Positions 1 through 11,059 of a stretch of DNA of 64,000 bases are shown piece after piece. How positions within the stretch are numbered: position 1 is the first letter of the stretch; every line of letters begins with the position of its first letter. This stretch comes from Tethya wilhelma (Eukaryota > Porifera > Demospongiae > Tethyida > Tethyidae). The DNA is taken from assembly GCA_964030475.1 (NCBI GenBank), contig CAXIPT010000006.1, positions 6,298,231 through 6,362,230 of the forward strand, written 5' to 3'. The position numbers and the translations under genes were made by a program. Under the pieces are notes generated by a model. The model saw only the letters and a program-made list of their open reading frames with translations. It ran no database searches and was not told the origin of the DNA.

Positions 1-365
1 CATTTTTATAACCAACTCTTGGCTGGCAGTCCAGTTTACCACCTGTCTGTTATAGTTTACTCCACTGCTTAGTTAACTGATTATTAGGAATTTAAACCAA
101 TGCAATAATAAGCTATGGTATACTATGTACATTTTGTTATCATTGCGTTAATGATACTGAGGATCCATATGAGGGATCAAGCATAAAAATGAAGTAGTCA
201 TGTGCCGAAATTGAGACATTCCTTGTTGCAATACTTTTTACCGCACTGCCCATTCCTACACTACTTATTTTTTTTGAAATTTTTGCTATAATTATTGTAT
301 CAAAATATTGATTTTTTTAATAAGCTTACATGTATACTTTGCTATATTTTGCTGTCAAATTTCAG
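1..365. other. left edge, intronic, with half a MITE
   Basis: No coding exon is visible. Positions about 158-300 match one half of a palindromic element seen whole at 35952-36410 and 8088-8477: an aagtagtcatgtgccgaaat block, then actgcccattcctacac. The rest is AT-rich and is probably the intron upstream of the first visible Calx-beta exon, because a good acceptor (ttttgctgtcaaatttcag) ends at 365. Confidence 0.5.
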
Positions 366-2636
366 TTCCCAGGGTCAGTTTGACTGGATCGTCCTTCAGT
401 ATAGGTGAGAATGACTCAACCAGTGCTGTTGTGTGTGCCATGTTGACTAACGTGGCCCCATCTACTGGTGGTGTGATCAACTCGACTATTTTTATCACAT
501 CTAATGGAACAACTGGTATGATTGTCTGCATGCATGCATTTTTGTAGAATATTCATGCACGGTGCATACTGCCTCGCTTCCAACCCATAGGACGGGGGTA
601 TGTATACTGTATAGGGCATTTTTTTTTTCGAGGGAAGCAAATTTCGTGGATTAGTTAACAATAGGTTTTCCCCCAAATCCACGAAAATTGCTTCCTGCAG
701 AAAAAGGCCCTATTATTATGGTATAGATCTAATGGAGGGATATTTTGTTTCATGTTTTGTTAAGGGGGATGAGGGACTTGTTAGGGGAGAAATAGGAGGG
801 AGAAGTGATTGTGCAAGGAGGGAAATTATAGCTCCCCTAATGAAACCATTCGTTGCATGTACTCATTTATTAATGTTTATTAAGTGAGTGAAGTGCATGG
901 CATGGTGTGACTCTGTATTATGAAATATATTGTAGGCATGTCAACATGACATGAGCATTGGAATTTCCAGCATATTAAAGCATAATTAGTTGTGTAATTA
1001 ACTTAGCTTTGTTGCTTGAAGCCTTATCAGATCAAAGCCTCAGGATTCATATTATGTGTCTGGCATAATGCACTGTGGTTTTCAGCTGAGCAAGCTCAGA
1101 CAGTGGTTTAGTTTGACTGTTTACAGAAGAGCTGGTGGTTATAGCCTCGTTCCCAGGCTCTCACCTTTGACCTTACACTCACAGTAAGGAAGGAGAGAGC
1201 CTGGTCGGAAATATCACGTGAATGACGTGGGGATAGACACTAGGGTAGACACGTCCTTTGACCTCTGCAAGCTGCAGCAAGTCTGAACTAATGCTGCTAT
1301 GGTTTATAAATTGATTTAAGCTGTCCAAACCATGAAAATAAGCAAGGTAAGTACAGTAAAATTACTTACTTTCAAGTTGTTTATGCTAAGCGCTTGTAAA
1401 ACGGCACGATCGCGGCAGAGGTCAAAGGTCACATCTACCTTTGCGTCATAAATGACAAAATTCATGTGATATTTCCGACCAGGCTCTCTCCTTCCTTACC
1501 GTGAGTGTAAGGTCAAAGGTGAGAGCCTGGGAACGAGGCTAGGTGGTTAGGCTATAGTAACCCTCAACCACTACTCACTACTGGTGCATTATGCTCATGG
1601 TAGTTAACTTCATTCTCACCTTGCCTAGGCGTGATGTGCCCACGCTCAATTATCTGTGTTCTACTAGCGTTCTACCTGTAGAGTCACGTGCGTGACGTGA
1701 GATCCCAGGCTCTCTCCTTTCCTTGCCGTTAGTGCAAGGTCAAAGGAGAGAGCCTGGGTCTGAGGCTAAGGCTACCTGCATACCTACATATGCGAGGAGC
1801 CTGGGAACAAGGCTAGTGATGCCTTGTGTAGTCATGTGCATGGATGCTAGCCTAGACTCTTGGCTCCCTGATGTGAATATTATCTGGTGAAAAAATTAAT
1901 AGTACTAGGGAGAAAACATGTGGTACACCAATTCACATAATATAAATGACGTAACCCATAGAAAAATTAGTACCATAAACGTGGAAATATTGGTGGTACA
2001 TTAAATTTAGCGATTTGGCGATTGTCTCGGAAATCACCAAATTTAATGTACTGCCAATTATTATTTCGTCATACATATAATTCTGCAAGTGTTCAGTCAA
2101 TGACCGCCAAATTTAAAATCGCCAATATTTTTGTTGGAGGCAGCCAGACCAAAATGGCCAAATTAAATTACCGCCAATATTTCCACGTTTATGGTATCTT
2201 TTACTAGTGAAACTGTACAGACTTTCTTGAATTCAAAGTTTACTGTCGCTCTCTCTTTCTCTCTACGTGGATCATGCCAGGCTCTCTCTCCCCATGAGTA
2301 TGATAACATATAACTGCCCAAAAATAGGAAACAGGAGAGCCTGCTACACAAAGTCATGTGAATAATTGGGAATTAATGAGGTGTGTGCATCTCTCAATAC
2401 AGAAGGAGCAGATGTTGACTACATTCAGCCAACTAACATGGAATTGGTGATTGAGTTTCCAGATAACAGTTCAAATGGGGCAGTCGAGTGTGTCAGGATA
2501 TCCCCTATTGAAGATTCAATCTTTGAAGATTTTGAATCATTTGGTGTTTCTCTGGCTCCTCCAACTGGTGGTGGTGTGGATGGTGTAGAGCTTGTTGAAC
2601 CTTCAACTGCTTCAGTCACAATCATTGATGATGAAA
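366..2636 (+). CDS. Calx-beta domain 1 (two exons)
   Basis: Exon 366-515 (acceptor ttcag, donor gtatga, enters needing two bases and leaves in phase 1) encodes the N-terminal half, with GSSFSIGEND and VVCAMLTNV. Exon 2403-2636 (234 nt) encodes the C-terminal half, with GADVDYI, VEFPDNSSNGAVE-like core, FEDFESFGVSL and SVTIIDDE. Both are open. They are separated by a 1.9 kb intron full of palindromic repeats. Confidence 0.8.
516..2402. repeat. intron filled with palindromic MITEs
   Basis: Positions 1143-1541 form a ~400 bp palindrome with ends tagcctcgttcccaggct and agcctgggaacgaggcta, and a second pair at about 1705-1765. Positions 1971-2200 form another palindrome (cataaacgtggaaatattgg and its inverse). 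A small hairpin lies at about 618-700 (ccacgaaa/tttcgtgg arms). No coding exon was recognised. Confidence 0.7.
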
Positions 2637-2769
2637 GTATAATAAATTATACCTATTAGTGACATTGCCATTTGTGACACTATCATAGTCTGTTGATTAG
2701 AAATGTTTAATTTCTGCTCTGTGCATGCTTCTGGTTGGCCTGCATAATTTTATAGTAAACTGTACATGT

Positions 2770-2868
2770 AAATACTCACTCACTCACTCACTCACTCACT
2801 CACTCACTCACTCACTCACTCACTGACTCACTCACTCACTCACTCACTCACTCACTTACTCACTTACT
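2770..2868. repeat. (ACTC)n tetranucleotide repeat
   Basis: About 95 bp of nearly perfect actc units with a few interruptions (one actg and two actt units), inside the intron between domains 1 and 2 of the Calx-beta gene. Confidence 0.95.
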
Positions 2869-2914
2869 TATGTAAATTAACTTACGCTTGACTTTTTCTG
2901 TCTTATAATTATAG

Positions 2915-3426
2915 CTGATGCCATTGAAGTAGCAGCTGTTCATGTGCATATTCTGGTAATGGAGGAGGCAGCCTTCCCAATTATTGCGTGTGCAAGAATT
3001 TCTAGTTTACCATCTGGTGGAGTCAGTGGATCCGGATATTCTTACAGTGTCAGCACCATTTGCCATTGCATCTGGTATGTTCATTGTTGCGATACTTCAC
3101 ACAAATTAATATTTAATTTGGACATTTAATTCTACAATGTATACATGATTGTATGCATGAATTTTAACTGTTTAATATTAAATATTGTTAATGTGATATT
3201 AGGTACTGCAGTGGAGAATGTTGACTTCGCAACCACTCTCTCAGACATGCTAATCTTGATGCTCCGTTTTCACTGGGACAAACGGCCTGTATACCCATAA
3301 CTATTGCTGATGACACCATTCTAGAAGAAATTGAGTCCTTTACATTTTCCTTTGGTTCTGCAACCACTCCTCCTGGTATCACAGTTGGTCCACCATCAGA
3401 GACCACTGTGACAATATTGGATGATG
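2915..3426 (+). pseudogene. Calx-beta domain 2, with +1 and -1 frameshifts
   Basis: Exon 2915-3074 is 160 nt (159 expected). It reads ACARISSLPSGGV in one frame and DILTVSAPFAIASG in the next. Exon 3203-3426 is 224 nt (225 expected). It reads TAVENVDFATT, then shifts to LGQTACIPITIADD, EEIESFTFSFGSA and TTVTILDDG. The two shifts cancel, and between them only the shifted frame looks like Calx-beta. Either two real indels or two assembly errors; splice sites are intact. Confidence 0.7.
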
Positions 3427-3852
3427 GTAAAATAATAGGTTATTATTAGCTCATACATACATAATTATGTACAAGATCTGCTACGTATCATGACGCCACT
3501 ATTGCAACTTGCATCTGAGCTTGGCCAATTGATCTGCCTACGTATGCAGCTAGCTACGTTCCTATAGGTACACTCTTGATCACACATAATAGCAACTGTA
3601 CATGTGTGGTCAGCTCTTATTACAACCATAGTTGCACTAAGTTGTAAGGTTTCTGGTCATGTTTCTTAATTAATGTTTTTATGTACTGATGCCTTTCTTG
3701 CTTTTTCCTAGCATTTTTTTCATGGAGCCCGATGTATGTACTTTATTATTATCATTGCCGCACCAATAATAGGTGCAAAAAGGGGAGGGAAGCCACAAAA
3801 CACAGTTTGTATCTGTGTGTGTAACAAAAATATTAATGTATTTGTTTATTAG

Positions 3853-4434
3853 AATTTGACAGTGAGATAACCATTTCGGCAGCTGTGACAGTGACAGAAG
3901 AAAATGCATACAAGATACTCTTCAAGTGTGTGCTACCATCAATGGTGTGACTGGCTCTGAACTTACAGAAGATGTTAGTGTTTCCTTGGATATAATGGGA
4001 ATCGGTTTAGCAAGTAAGTAATTCAGGCCTAGGAAGCTAACACATGGGGAAGAGAGTGAAAAATAATCTCACAATACAAATCTTTCTAGATAGCAAATAA
4101 ACAGTTCTTTGAAAAATTTTATTGCAACAAGCACAAATATGTATGCAATCATAAAGACTTCATTTGTTATGCAAACAAAATGACTCTTTATTTTGCATTT
4201 TATGTGCAGCTTCCCCTGAAGATGTTATATTTGGAACTTCTTCTCAACTCATTTTTGTGAATCCTGGTCCAAGTGGTGACCTGCAAGCGTGTGCTGGGGT
4301 GTCGATAATCAATGATGATGATTGGGAAGGATTTCATTCATTTGAAGTGAGTTTGTCTCCAGCTACTCAAAGTCCTTCTTCTCTGAGGATTGGAACTCCT
4401 TCCTCAGTCACCATCACCATCACAGATGAGCAAG
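3853..4434 (+). pseudogene. Calx-beta domain 3, first exon frameshifted
   Basis: Exon 3853-4013 is 161 nt. It reads EFDSEITISAAVTVTEEN, then a one-base shift is needed to reach DTLQVCATINGVTGSELTED. Exon 4210-4434 (225 nt) is intact and contains SPEDVIFGTSSQ, NDDDWEGFHSFEVSL and SVTITITDEQG. Both exons keep phase-1 borders. Confidence 0.7.
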
Positions 4435-4788
4435 GTATTGTCCATGGCTTTTGCATGTATGGCAGACTGATATCCATCAGGTTTGAGATTGCAGAATGCC
4501 GCTGAAAGGGAAATAATGACAATTAATACTTTTCCTATTGAACAAAATAGCTAACTTTTTGACTGGTAAGGTGTAGAAAGCTGAAAAACCAACCAAAAGA
4601 ACAGGAAGAACAAGCACTTTCCAAGGTTTGTACAAGATTACACTATCAGACCTTTTCCACCCATATATATAGATGGGATTTAGTATATTATATGGGTGGG
4701 ATTTTTAACGTTGGGTACACTGAGATTTTGGCCAGCCCACCCATATATATATAGGAGGGAAATAGTATACCCCCCACACTAAATCCCG

Positions 4789-4832
<44 letters not shown>

Positions 4833-5169
4833 AGAGAGAAAGGTGTAATAGTGTAATTCTATCCTAACCCACGCTTTCCAAAGGTGCTTGAAATTTTGAA
4901 ATTGGTTGGATAGTAGGAAAGTTATTTGATTTTTTCTGCCGGCATTCTCATACCAGCATGGACTTTAAGTCAGGGGTATGGCATGTTTATTGCGTCGGGA
5001 AGAACATGCTGGTCATGTATTTGCATCATGTGGGTCATGCCATTACATGTAGGCCTTGAGATCTGGTTTGAAAGTCAACTAGTATAGGATCTGAAATACA
5101 TGTGCATTAATTGGGATTGTAACATTAAATTTTGCCAGTTGCCCAATTCTATATCACACCATTCTATAG
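4435..5169. other. intron with AT-rich inverted repeat
   Basis: No exon seen. Positions about 4660-4830 hold repeated ccacccatatatata-type blocks in both orientations, and a (TA)n run with a short TG run at 4793-4830. The remainder looks like unique intron. Confidence 0.6.
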
Positions 5170-5722
5170 ATGCAACTGTACAGTTTGCTGAACTGGATAG
5201 TCAGCTTGAGTTTGATGAGGGAACAACGCAGAGTTTTATGGTTCTATTGACCACACCAGATGGAGGATTTTTGAGGGCTCCCTTGTCAGTAGCTCTATTT
5301 CTAGTTGATGGAGACAAAGCAGGTGTGTGTGTGCATGCATCATAATACACTAGCCAAAGTTTAATAAAGCAGATGTCTCATTTAACTTTGTCATTACCTC
5401 ATTAGAGCTATAGACATAAGAACTGGTAGCTACAAAGTTGAAACTAAATATGCATGCAATCACATGTTCACTTGTACTTTCATTGCAGTGTTGGGTATTG
5501 ACTTTAATGTATCCTCAAGCTCCCTAATTGCTGAGTTTCTTGAAAATGATAACAACGGTGCTGAGCGCACTACAGCACAGAGTGTCTCTATCATTGATGA
5601 CAATGTTGTGGAAGGGGATCACTCTTTCACTGTCAGTCTGAGTTCTTTGGTGGCATCCTCTATGGGTTACTCTCTTGGCAATAGAAATATACTGACCATT
5701 GTTATTGTGGATGCAGAAGATG
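5170..5722 (+). CDS. Calx-beta domain 4 (two exons, intact)
   Basis: Exon 5170-5322 (153 nt) contains LEFDEGTTQSFMVLLTTP and ends LVDGDKAG. Exon 5489-5722 (234 nt) contains GIDFNVSSSSLIAEF, NGAERTTAQSVSIIDDN, VEGDHSFTVSL and ends VDAEDG. Its halves are clearly related to the inverted copy in domain 8, so domains 4-5 and 8-9 look like an old pairwise duplication. Confidence 0.85.
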
Positions 5723-5844
5723 GTGAGATTTTACCTCCATCCTAGCTATGGTATAGTATGATTACTGTGTAAACCTTAGCTGTAAATTAAGCATGGCCAT
5801 TTGAAGTTATGCTCTTTGTTCTTCTTATCCCTCTACTTGTGCAG

Positions 5845-7190
5845 TGGCTGATTTTGTTTTCAGTTTTGCGCCAGTGTCTTCCAACCCTGTTGAAGGTACT
5901 GGTAATGTTGATGTTTGCAGTTCAGTCTCTACAACTGGTCTAATGTCTCTGGAGTGTGATGTCACTGTTACTGTGGAAGTCATGGATAATTTGATAGCAG
6001 GTATGGACATGTGTATTCAGAGCAGACTATTTCATGTTAATAAAGCTTAATTCTTATCAAATATTATATGCAAACTAAACCAGTGCATGTAGTATTACTG
6101 GTACATTCAATTTAAATAATGTGGTATTGGGCTATTGCTATATTATCAGTGGCGTATCCAGCATGGTGAGGCTCAGGGTGCTCCAGCACCCCCCTAGCTC
6201 AGAAAATAATTAATGACGTCATCTCGTAAAAGCAGCGCTCAAGACGAGCGCAGTTCAATGAATTATGCTTGAAATAAATAAAATATAAGCTGATATGACT
6301 TTAAATTTACTTTCAAGAGTGAAATTTTACATAAGATGGAGAAAAAGCCGAAAAAACTGCAGAACACGATCTCATCTCCGCTGTGATTGCATGAATAACA
6401 AGAATTTTGCTCACGTGATGCAAAAGTGGGTGTGGCCATCCAAAATTTTTGGACGCTTCACGCCCGCCTTATATCAGCACTCTCATAACTGAAATCCTGG
6501 ATACGCCACTGATTATGGTATGGAAGACTAAAGTACATGACTGTTTTACAATACCGTATAGCAGGAAATTTCGTGGGGGGAAATTTTTGCGAATTTCGCG
6601 GTTTGGCAGCTTTCCACGAAAATTTTCCTCCACGAAATTTGTAAGGTACGAGGTTGTCATGTAATGTTGAGATGCAATCCACGAAAATTTTCCCTGTGAA
6701 TTTCTATTCAATACAAAAACGCAAAAAATTTCCTGCTATACGGTACTTTTTATGATTATGATACTGTGGTTTTGAGCACTAAAGTCTAAGCTGAGAGTTT
6801 TAAATTAGTTCTGCTTATGTTTTTCTGTGAAGTACTGTGACTTTGATGCTAACTATACCTGTTCAATCCTACTAGCCTCCTCCCCAGGCCCTCTGAGGGC
6901 TGCTTTTGCTGAATAACCAAGTTACTACATTGATGCTCTTTACCAGACACATTTTTAACACATACATAATACAGTTGAAGGTGATGATTTTACCTCTCCC
7001 TCTTCCCTCGTCTATTCCTTCCCCTCCTCCTCACCATTTCCACCGACTGACTCATGTCTGACATTCAACATCATTGATGATGACAACTTTGAGGGGGACC
7101 ATTCTTTCACGGTGTCAGTGTCTTCAAGCAGCCCTTTAGGAATCACTGGTTCTGGTACAATTGCCATTGTTACAATATCAGATAATGATG
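5845..7190 (+). CDS. Calx-beta domain 5 (two exons, intact)
   Basis: Exon 5845-6000 (156 nt) contains ADFVFSFAPV, DVCSSVSTTGLMSLECDV and TVEVMD. Exon 6975-7190 (216 nt) contains SSLVYSFPSSSPFPP, NIIDDDNFEGDHSFTVSV and VTISDNDG. The first exon is close in sequence to 14774-14926. The 974-nt intron contains two transposon-like palindromes. Confidence 0.85.
6147..6511. mobile_element. hAT-like non-autonomous element
   Basis: A 365-bp element with terminal inverted repeats CAGTGGCGTATCCAG and CTGGATACGCCACTG, the form typical of hAT elements. Both flanks carry attat next to the ends, possibly part of the target duplication. It lies in the intron between the two exons of Calx-beta domain 5 and has no transposase. 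Confidence 0.75.
6552..6745. mobile_element. MITE, ccgtatagc family
   Basis: Palindromic element bounded by TACCGTATAGC and GCTATACGGTA, with long arms rich in cgaaaatttt/ggggaaaatt. The same family recurs at 13403-13612, 13975-14198 and 27700-27908. The TA at each end suggests a TA target site (Tc1/mariner-type), which is inference. Confidence 0.8.
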
Positions 7191-8689
7191 GTAATTAGTT
7201 GTACATAAATCACTCATGCCTGTTCAAAACTTTGAATACTTCAGCATTACATTTTTGTGTTTTCTATAGTCTACTGTGAATATAGAAATATTGACAGTAT
7301 TATACGTACGGTAGTACGTATACTAGGAATGGGCCGAATGTCCCATAGACACCATACAAAATGTTGGCCACCATAAAAATCTATGAAAACAATAATATTT
7401 AGCCTTCAAACTTGCTCACAGTCTCTCACTGACAGATTACTAATTACATGCAAGGCCAAAAACTCACAGAAACTTTCCTCAGCACTCGTAGAGATTGCTA
7501 GTGGGAAGCCACACTAGTGCCTTTTTTTGTTCTGTCTTACGTACTTCCTTCCTAACTGACTTACTTGAAAAGCACTTCCAGAGAACCAGAAAGTGTTGAG
7601 CCAACTTTGACAGCACAAAGTAAGTCCTTTTCATAGGTACTACATTCCTTGATACTCGTTTTCATCACACATAATATGCTCTGTACTTGCGGCTGCGACC
7701 GCGGTCAAGATGCCGGTCAACAGTAAAAGTGAAATTTTAGAGCTGGTTAACAGTCAAAATAAAATTTCAGAACCGTCAAAATTGGTAAAGGTCATCAAAA
7801 TGACGTCATTTCACAGCTACGGTCAAGGGTCAAGCTCGAATTTTAGTACTGGTCAAGGGTCAAAATCGAAATTTAGAATGGTCAAGATCTTGACCACGGT
7901 CGCAGCCGCAAGTACAGAGCATATGAGAGTCGTCGCCCCTTGTATAAATTCATGTACTTTGATCAATGTAGCCATCATCTGTAGGTAGAGTTCAAAGGTC
8001 ATTGATTATCCACGTGGTATTTAATACGCATGCGCATTAGCTCCTCTAGAAGACAATAATAAAATGAATATAGCTGCTATATACTCAGGCTTTTTGTAGG
8101 GACTAACCAGTCTCTCATAGTGTAAAAAGTATTGGAACAAGGAATGGTCTCAATTTCAGCACATAACTACTTCATTTTTTGTGCCTAAAGTTCAAATTCC
8201 TGCCAATCTTATCACTCAACTTTAAAAAGTGAAATCAATTATAGCAGGCAGGATTAGATTACTAGCCAAGTCATATAAAATGTGATAGTCATACAGGTAT
8301 AAGCTATTCAAGTATAGATCATTCTTTGAATTATTTACGACAATTAGCTATGAGGGATTAAAAATGAAAATGAAGTAGTCATGTGCCGAAAATTGAGACC
8401 ATTTCTTGTTCAAATACTTTTATAGCACTTCCCATTCCTACACTGCTTATTTTTTTTGAAATTTTTACTACTTGTTATTATTAAAAACCGCACCGATGAT
8501 GGCACCAGACTTAGTCAGAACAAGACTAGCAATCTCTGAAGTTTGCTTATTCAAAAAAAATACTATTCAGAAAAAAAAAAAAAAAAACAACCAACAACAA
8601 GCAAAACAAAAGCAACAACATTTACTTGCTATTTTATTGCTAACCACTAAAAGTAAGGTTCTACTAAATGTTTAATTTAAATACTCAGC
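7191..8689. repeat. intron part: palindromic repeats 3' of the oxidase
   Basis: Positions 7678-7921 form a palindrome (gctctgtacttgcggctgcg and its inverse), whose interior repeats ggtcaa blocks several times. Positions 8088-8477 are a second palindrome of the aagtagtcatgtgccgaaa family. Positions 7318-7420 resemble 11960-12030 and 61515-61575 (taggaatgggccga, gacac(a/c)atacaaaatgtt). An A-rich tract lies at about 8570-8590. No exon seen. Confidence 0.65.
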
Positions 8690-11059
8690 TCACTTCAGTT
8701 CAACCTCCACCTTCCTACTGGAGCTCCCACCTCCTCCAGAGTGACCCTTAAAGTGAAAGCAGACACCCACCAAGATGATGATAACTACAATCAGTGCGAG
8801 AAGGAGCAATCCCGATATCACACCAAGAGCAATTGTAGAATCACGAAACTGATCTTCATTTATTTCCCTCAGCTCCACCTCAGATGGTGGAATTAGATCT
8901 TTGGGAGGAAAGTCGCCACAGACCGGGAAACCGGCAGGTAGTGGAGCAACGTTTCCTTGAAAGGAAGTCTCATTCACCACAAGTGCCATTCCTCCAAGAA
9001 GATGAGGCTCAATGTGGCAATGCATGATCCACCATCCCCAGTTGTTGCGTGGGAAACGTATCCTCACGTAACCTCCGACAGGAACAATGACAGTGTCTTT
9101 TAATACGCATGTGTTGGTAGCCATGCAAGTTGAAATAGGTGCGGTGTTGTTGTCGCACCACATCAGGTTTGTGGTGCTATTATTCTCAGAACACATAATA
9201 TTGGAATTTGTACTGTTAATAGTTCCATTTTCATAGTAGCTTGGATAGCCAATATCTAACACAAAGTAGTGATGGCCGTGAAGGTGAACTGGGTGACTGG
9301 TGCCTCCATTTGGGGGAATATTAACGTACACAAATTCTGATGTATTTGTTATAACGTTTATGTGGTTGACACATGTTGGTCGAAGGACTTTTGTACCATC
9401 AATAGGATTATATGGAGGATCATCTGCAAGGCAAAAGAGGCCAGCTGCAATTGTTTCATCTGCTTGAGTGAGTAATGGACTCGTTGGGACATCAAATACA
9501 CGACCGTTTATTGAAGGACCATTTGCAAATCCAAATGTTAGGAAATGCGATTTCACATCATCTGAAGGCACAGGTTGTGGGTTGCTTAGTTGTAGGTCCA
9601 TGACACTGATGCATCGGATATTTAGGTTGCTGGAATAGATTTGAAACGGACAGTTTAAAGCAAAACACTGATCTGATGGTGTGCAGCGAGTTAGAGGGTC
9701 GTAAGAATCATCAAAATCGTCAGGGAGGGTATCACTTGCACCGTCATAATGGAGGACACCATAGACACGATGAGCTTTGATACAGTAGTTCCTACTCCTC
9801 AACATTTCGGGGTTTTCCAGTGTCTCAGCAACCATAAGATAGTTGTCTACTGTTCGATTTGCCTCGAGAACAAAGTCATATCTCTCCCCAACGTGGACAA
9901 TGATGAAGTCAACTAGTTCAGTAATAGAAGAAGGAACAGTAGCATCAATACCATCAGTTGCTATCACTCGCAGACTATGACCACTGATTGAGAAACGATA
10001 GGCAAAATTAATTTGCGAACCGATAAGTCGAAATCGATAACTCATTCCTCGGGTAACATTGAAAAAAGTTAAACTTGTGTTAGCAACACGTTGACAGTCA
10101 TCAGCAGATGGTGTGTATCTCCAACCTCCATAATTCATTAACCCAGCAATGAAAGGAGGATCCCCGCCACCACTTCCTGAACCATCGTACGTTGGAATTG
10201 GTTCGTAAGGTACCATTGGATTAGTGGGATCGGCTAGTCTGAAAGGTGCTCCAATCCAATCATTGGAATTAACTGGAAACCACTCAAAAAATGCTATAGT
10301 GTGTTGCTCAGGTTCATCAACATCAAAACGAGGATCAGGTTGTGGTGCATCTTGATCAAGGACTATTAAAGCTCCGTACATTCCATCACTGCGTTCGTCA
10401 TACTGGTGGGAGTGATACCAGTAGGTGCCGGCTGGAAACAGATGAAAGTCATACACAAAACTATCTCCAGGTTGAATTGGGCATTGAGTAACAAAAGGTA
10501 CTCCGTCCATGTGTTGGCTGCCGTTTACGTGCTGTCCATGCCAGTGAAGAGTGATAGCTTCTTTACCAAGATCGTTCCTGACAGTGATCTGTACTCGTTG
10601 GTTCTTGTAGCCAATCAAAACAGGTCCAGGTAGCTGGTCATTGATGACAAGCAAGTTTCTTTTTGATATTCCGTCACCAACGATTGGTTGGAAAACTCTG
10701 GTCTTATCATGTGTGCAAGTCTTATTAATGAAATTGTCTCCGTAAACCAATTCAAATTCTCCATCTTTTGTGATGTTCACAGGTACTGAATCGCTGCCCC
10801 TGCTTCTATCAGAATTGACACAATAAGCATTGAGAGTTTGCATGTAGCTGACAGTGAGATTAATTTTGCAAGGATCATCTGTTGAATTACATCTCATGGA
10901 CCTTTTTGGTTGAACTATATCCACACCTGCTGGTAAGCACTGCACTTGCAGGAAAACTACACCACACAGCAGTAGTGCGACACAGCAAGTTTTGTCTCTG
11001 AGCATTTCTTTGCTTACTATGAACGTCTTTTTTGTATATGCTGCTAATGCTAGCAACAC
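8690..11059 (-). CDS. laccase-like multicopper oxidase, intronless, membrane-anchored
   Basis: A 789-residue open frame in a single exon. Multicopper oxidases couple one-electron oxidation of phenols, amines or metal ions to reduction of O2 to water through one T1 copper and a T2/T3 cluster. All four copper motifs are present: HWHG (172-175), HSH in TYWYHSHQ (216-218), HPVHLHG (589-595) and HCHIEPHLLGGM (680-691, with the T1 cysteine at 681 and an axial Met at 691). The first Met is followed by charged residues. Met19 (codon at 11005-11003) begins a better signal peptide (CCVALLLCGVVFLQVQC) and is the likelier start. Residues about 741-768 are one hydrophobic membrane segment followed by a short tail with a glycine run, so the enzyme is probably a type I surface protein. 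It is nested antisense within the Calx-beta gene. Lack of introns among intron-rich neighbours suggests retroposition or transfer (inference). An ATTAAA lies just past the stop at 8676-8671. Substrate cannot be told. Confidence 0.95.
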   Translation of the reverse strand: MLLALAAYTKKTFIVSKEMLRDKTCCVALLLCGVVFLQVQCLPAGVDIVQPKRSMRCNSTDDPCKINLTVSYMQTLNAYCVNSDRSRGSDSVPVNITKDGEFELVYGDNFINKTCTHDKTRVFQPIVGDGISKRNLLVINDQLPGPVLIGYKNQRVQITVRNDLGKEAITLHWHGQHVNGSQHMDGVPFVTQCPIQPGDSFVYDFHLFPAGTYWYHSHQYDERSDGMYGALIVLDQDAPQPDPRFDVDEPEQHTIAFFEWFPVNSNDWIGAPFRLADPTNPMVPYEPIPTYDGSGSGGGDPPFIAGLMNYGGWRYTPSADDCQRVANTSLTFFNVTRGMSYRFRLIGSQINFAYRFSISGHSLRVIATDGIDATVPSSITELVDFIIVHVGERYDFVLEANRTVDNYLMVAETLENPEMLRSRNYCIKAHRVYGVLHYDGASDTLPDDFDDSYDPLTRCTPSDQCFALNCPFQIYSSNLNIRCISVMDLQLSNPQPVPSDDVKSHFLTFGFANGPSINGRVFDVPTSPLLTQADETIAAGLFCLADDPPYNPIDGTKVLRPTCVNHINVITNTSEFVYVNIPPNGGTSHPVHLHGHHYFVLDIGYPSYYENGTINSTNSNIMCSENNSTTNLMWCDNNTAPISTCMATNTCVLKDTVIVPVGGYVRIRFPRNNWGWWIMHCHIEPHLLGGMALVVNETSFQGNVAPLPAGFPVCGDFPPKDLIPPSEVELREINEDQFRDSTIALGVISGLLLLALIVVIIILVGVCFHFKGHSGGGGSSSRKVEVELK

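Noticed and set aside
10406..10633. 75-residue + frame inside the oxidase
   Set aside because: Shadow of the minus-strand oxidase exon, which has all copper motifs.
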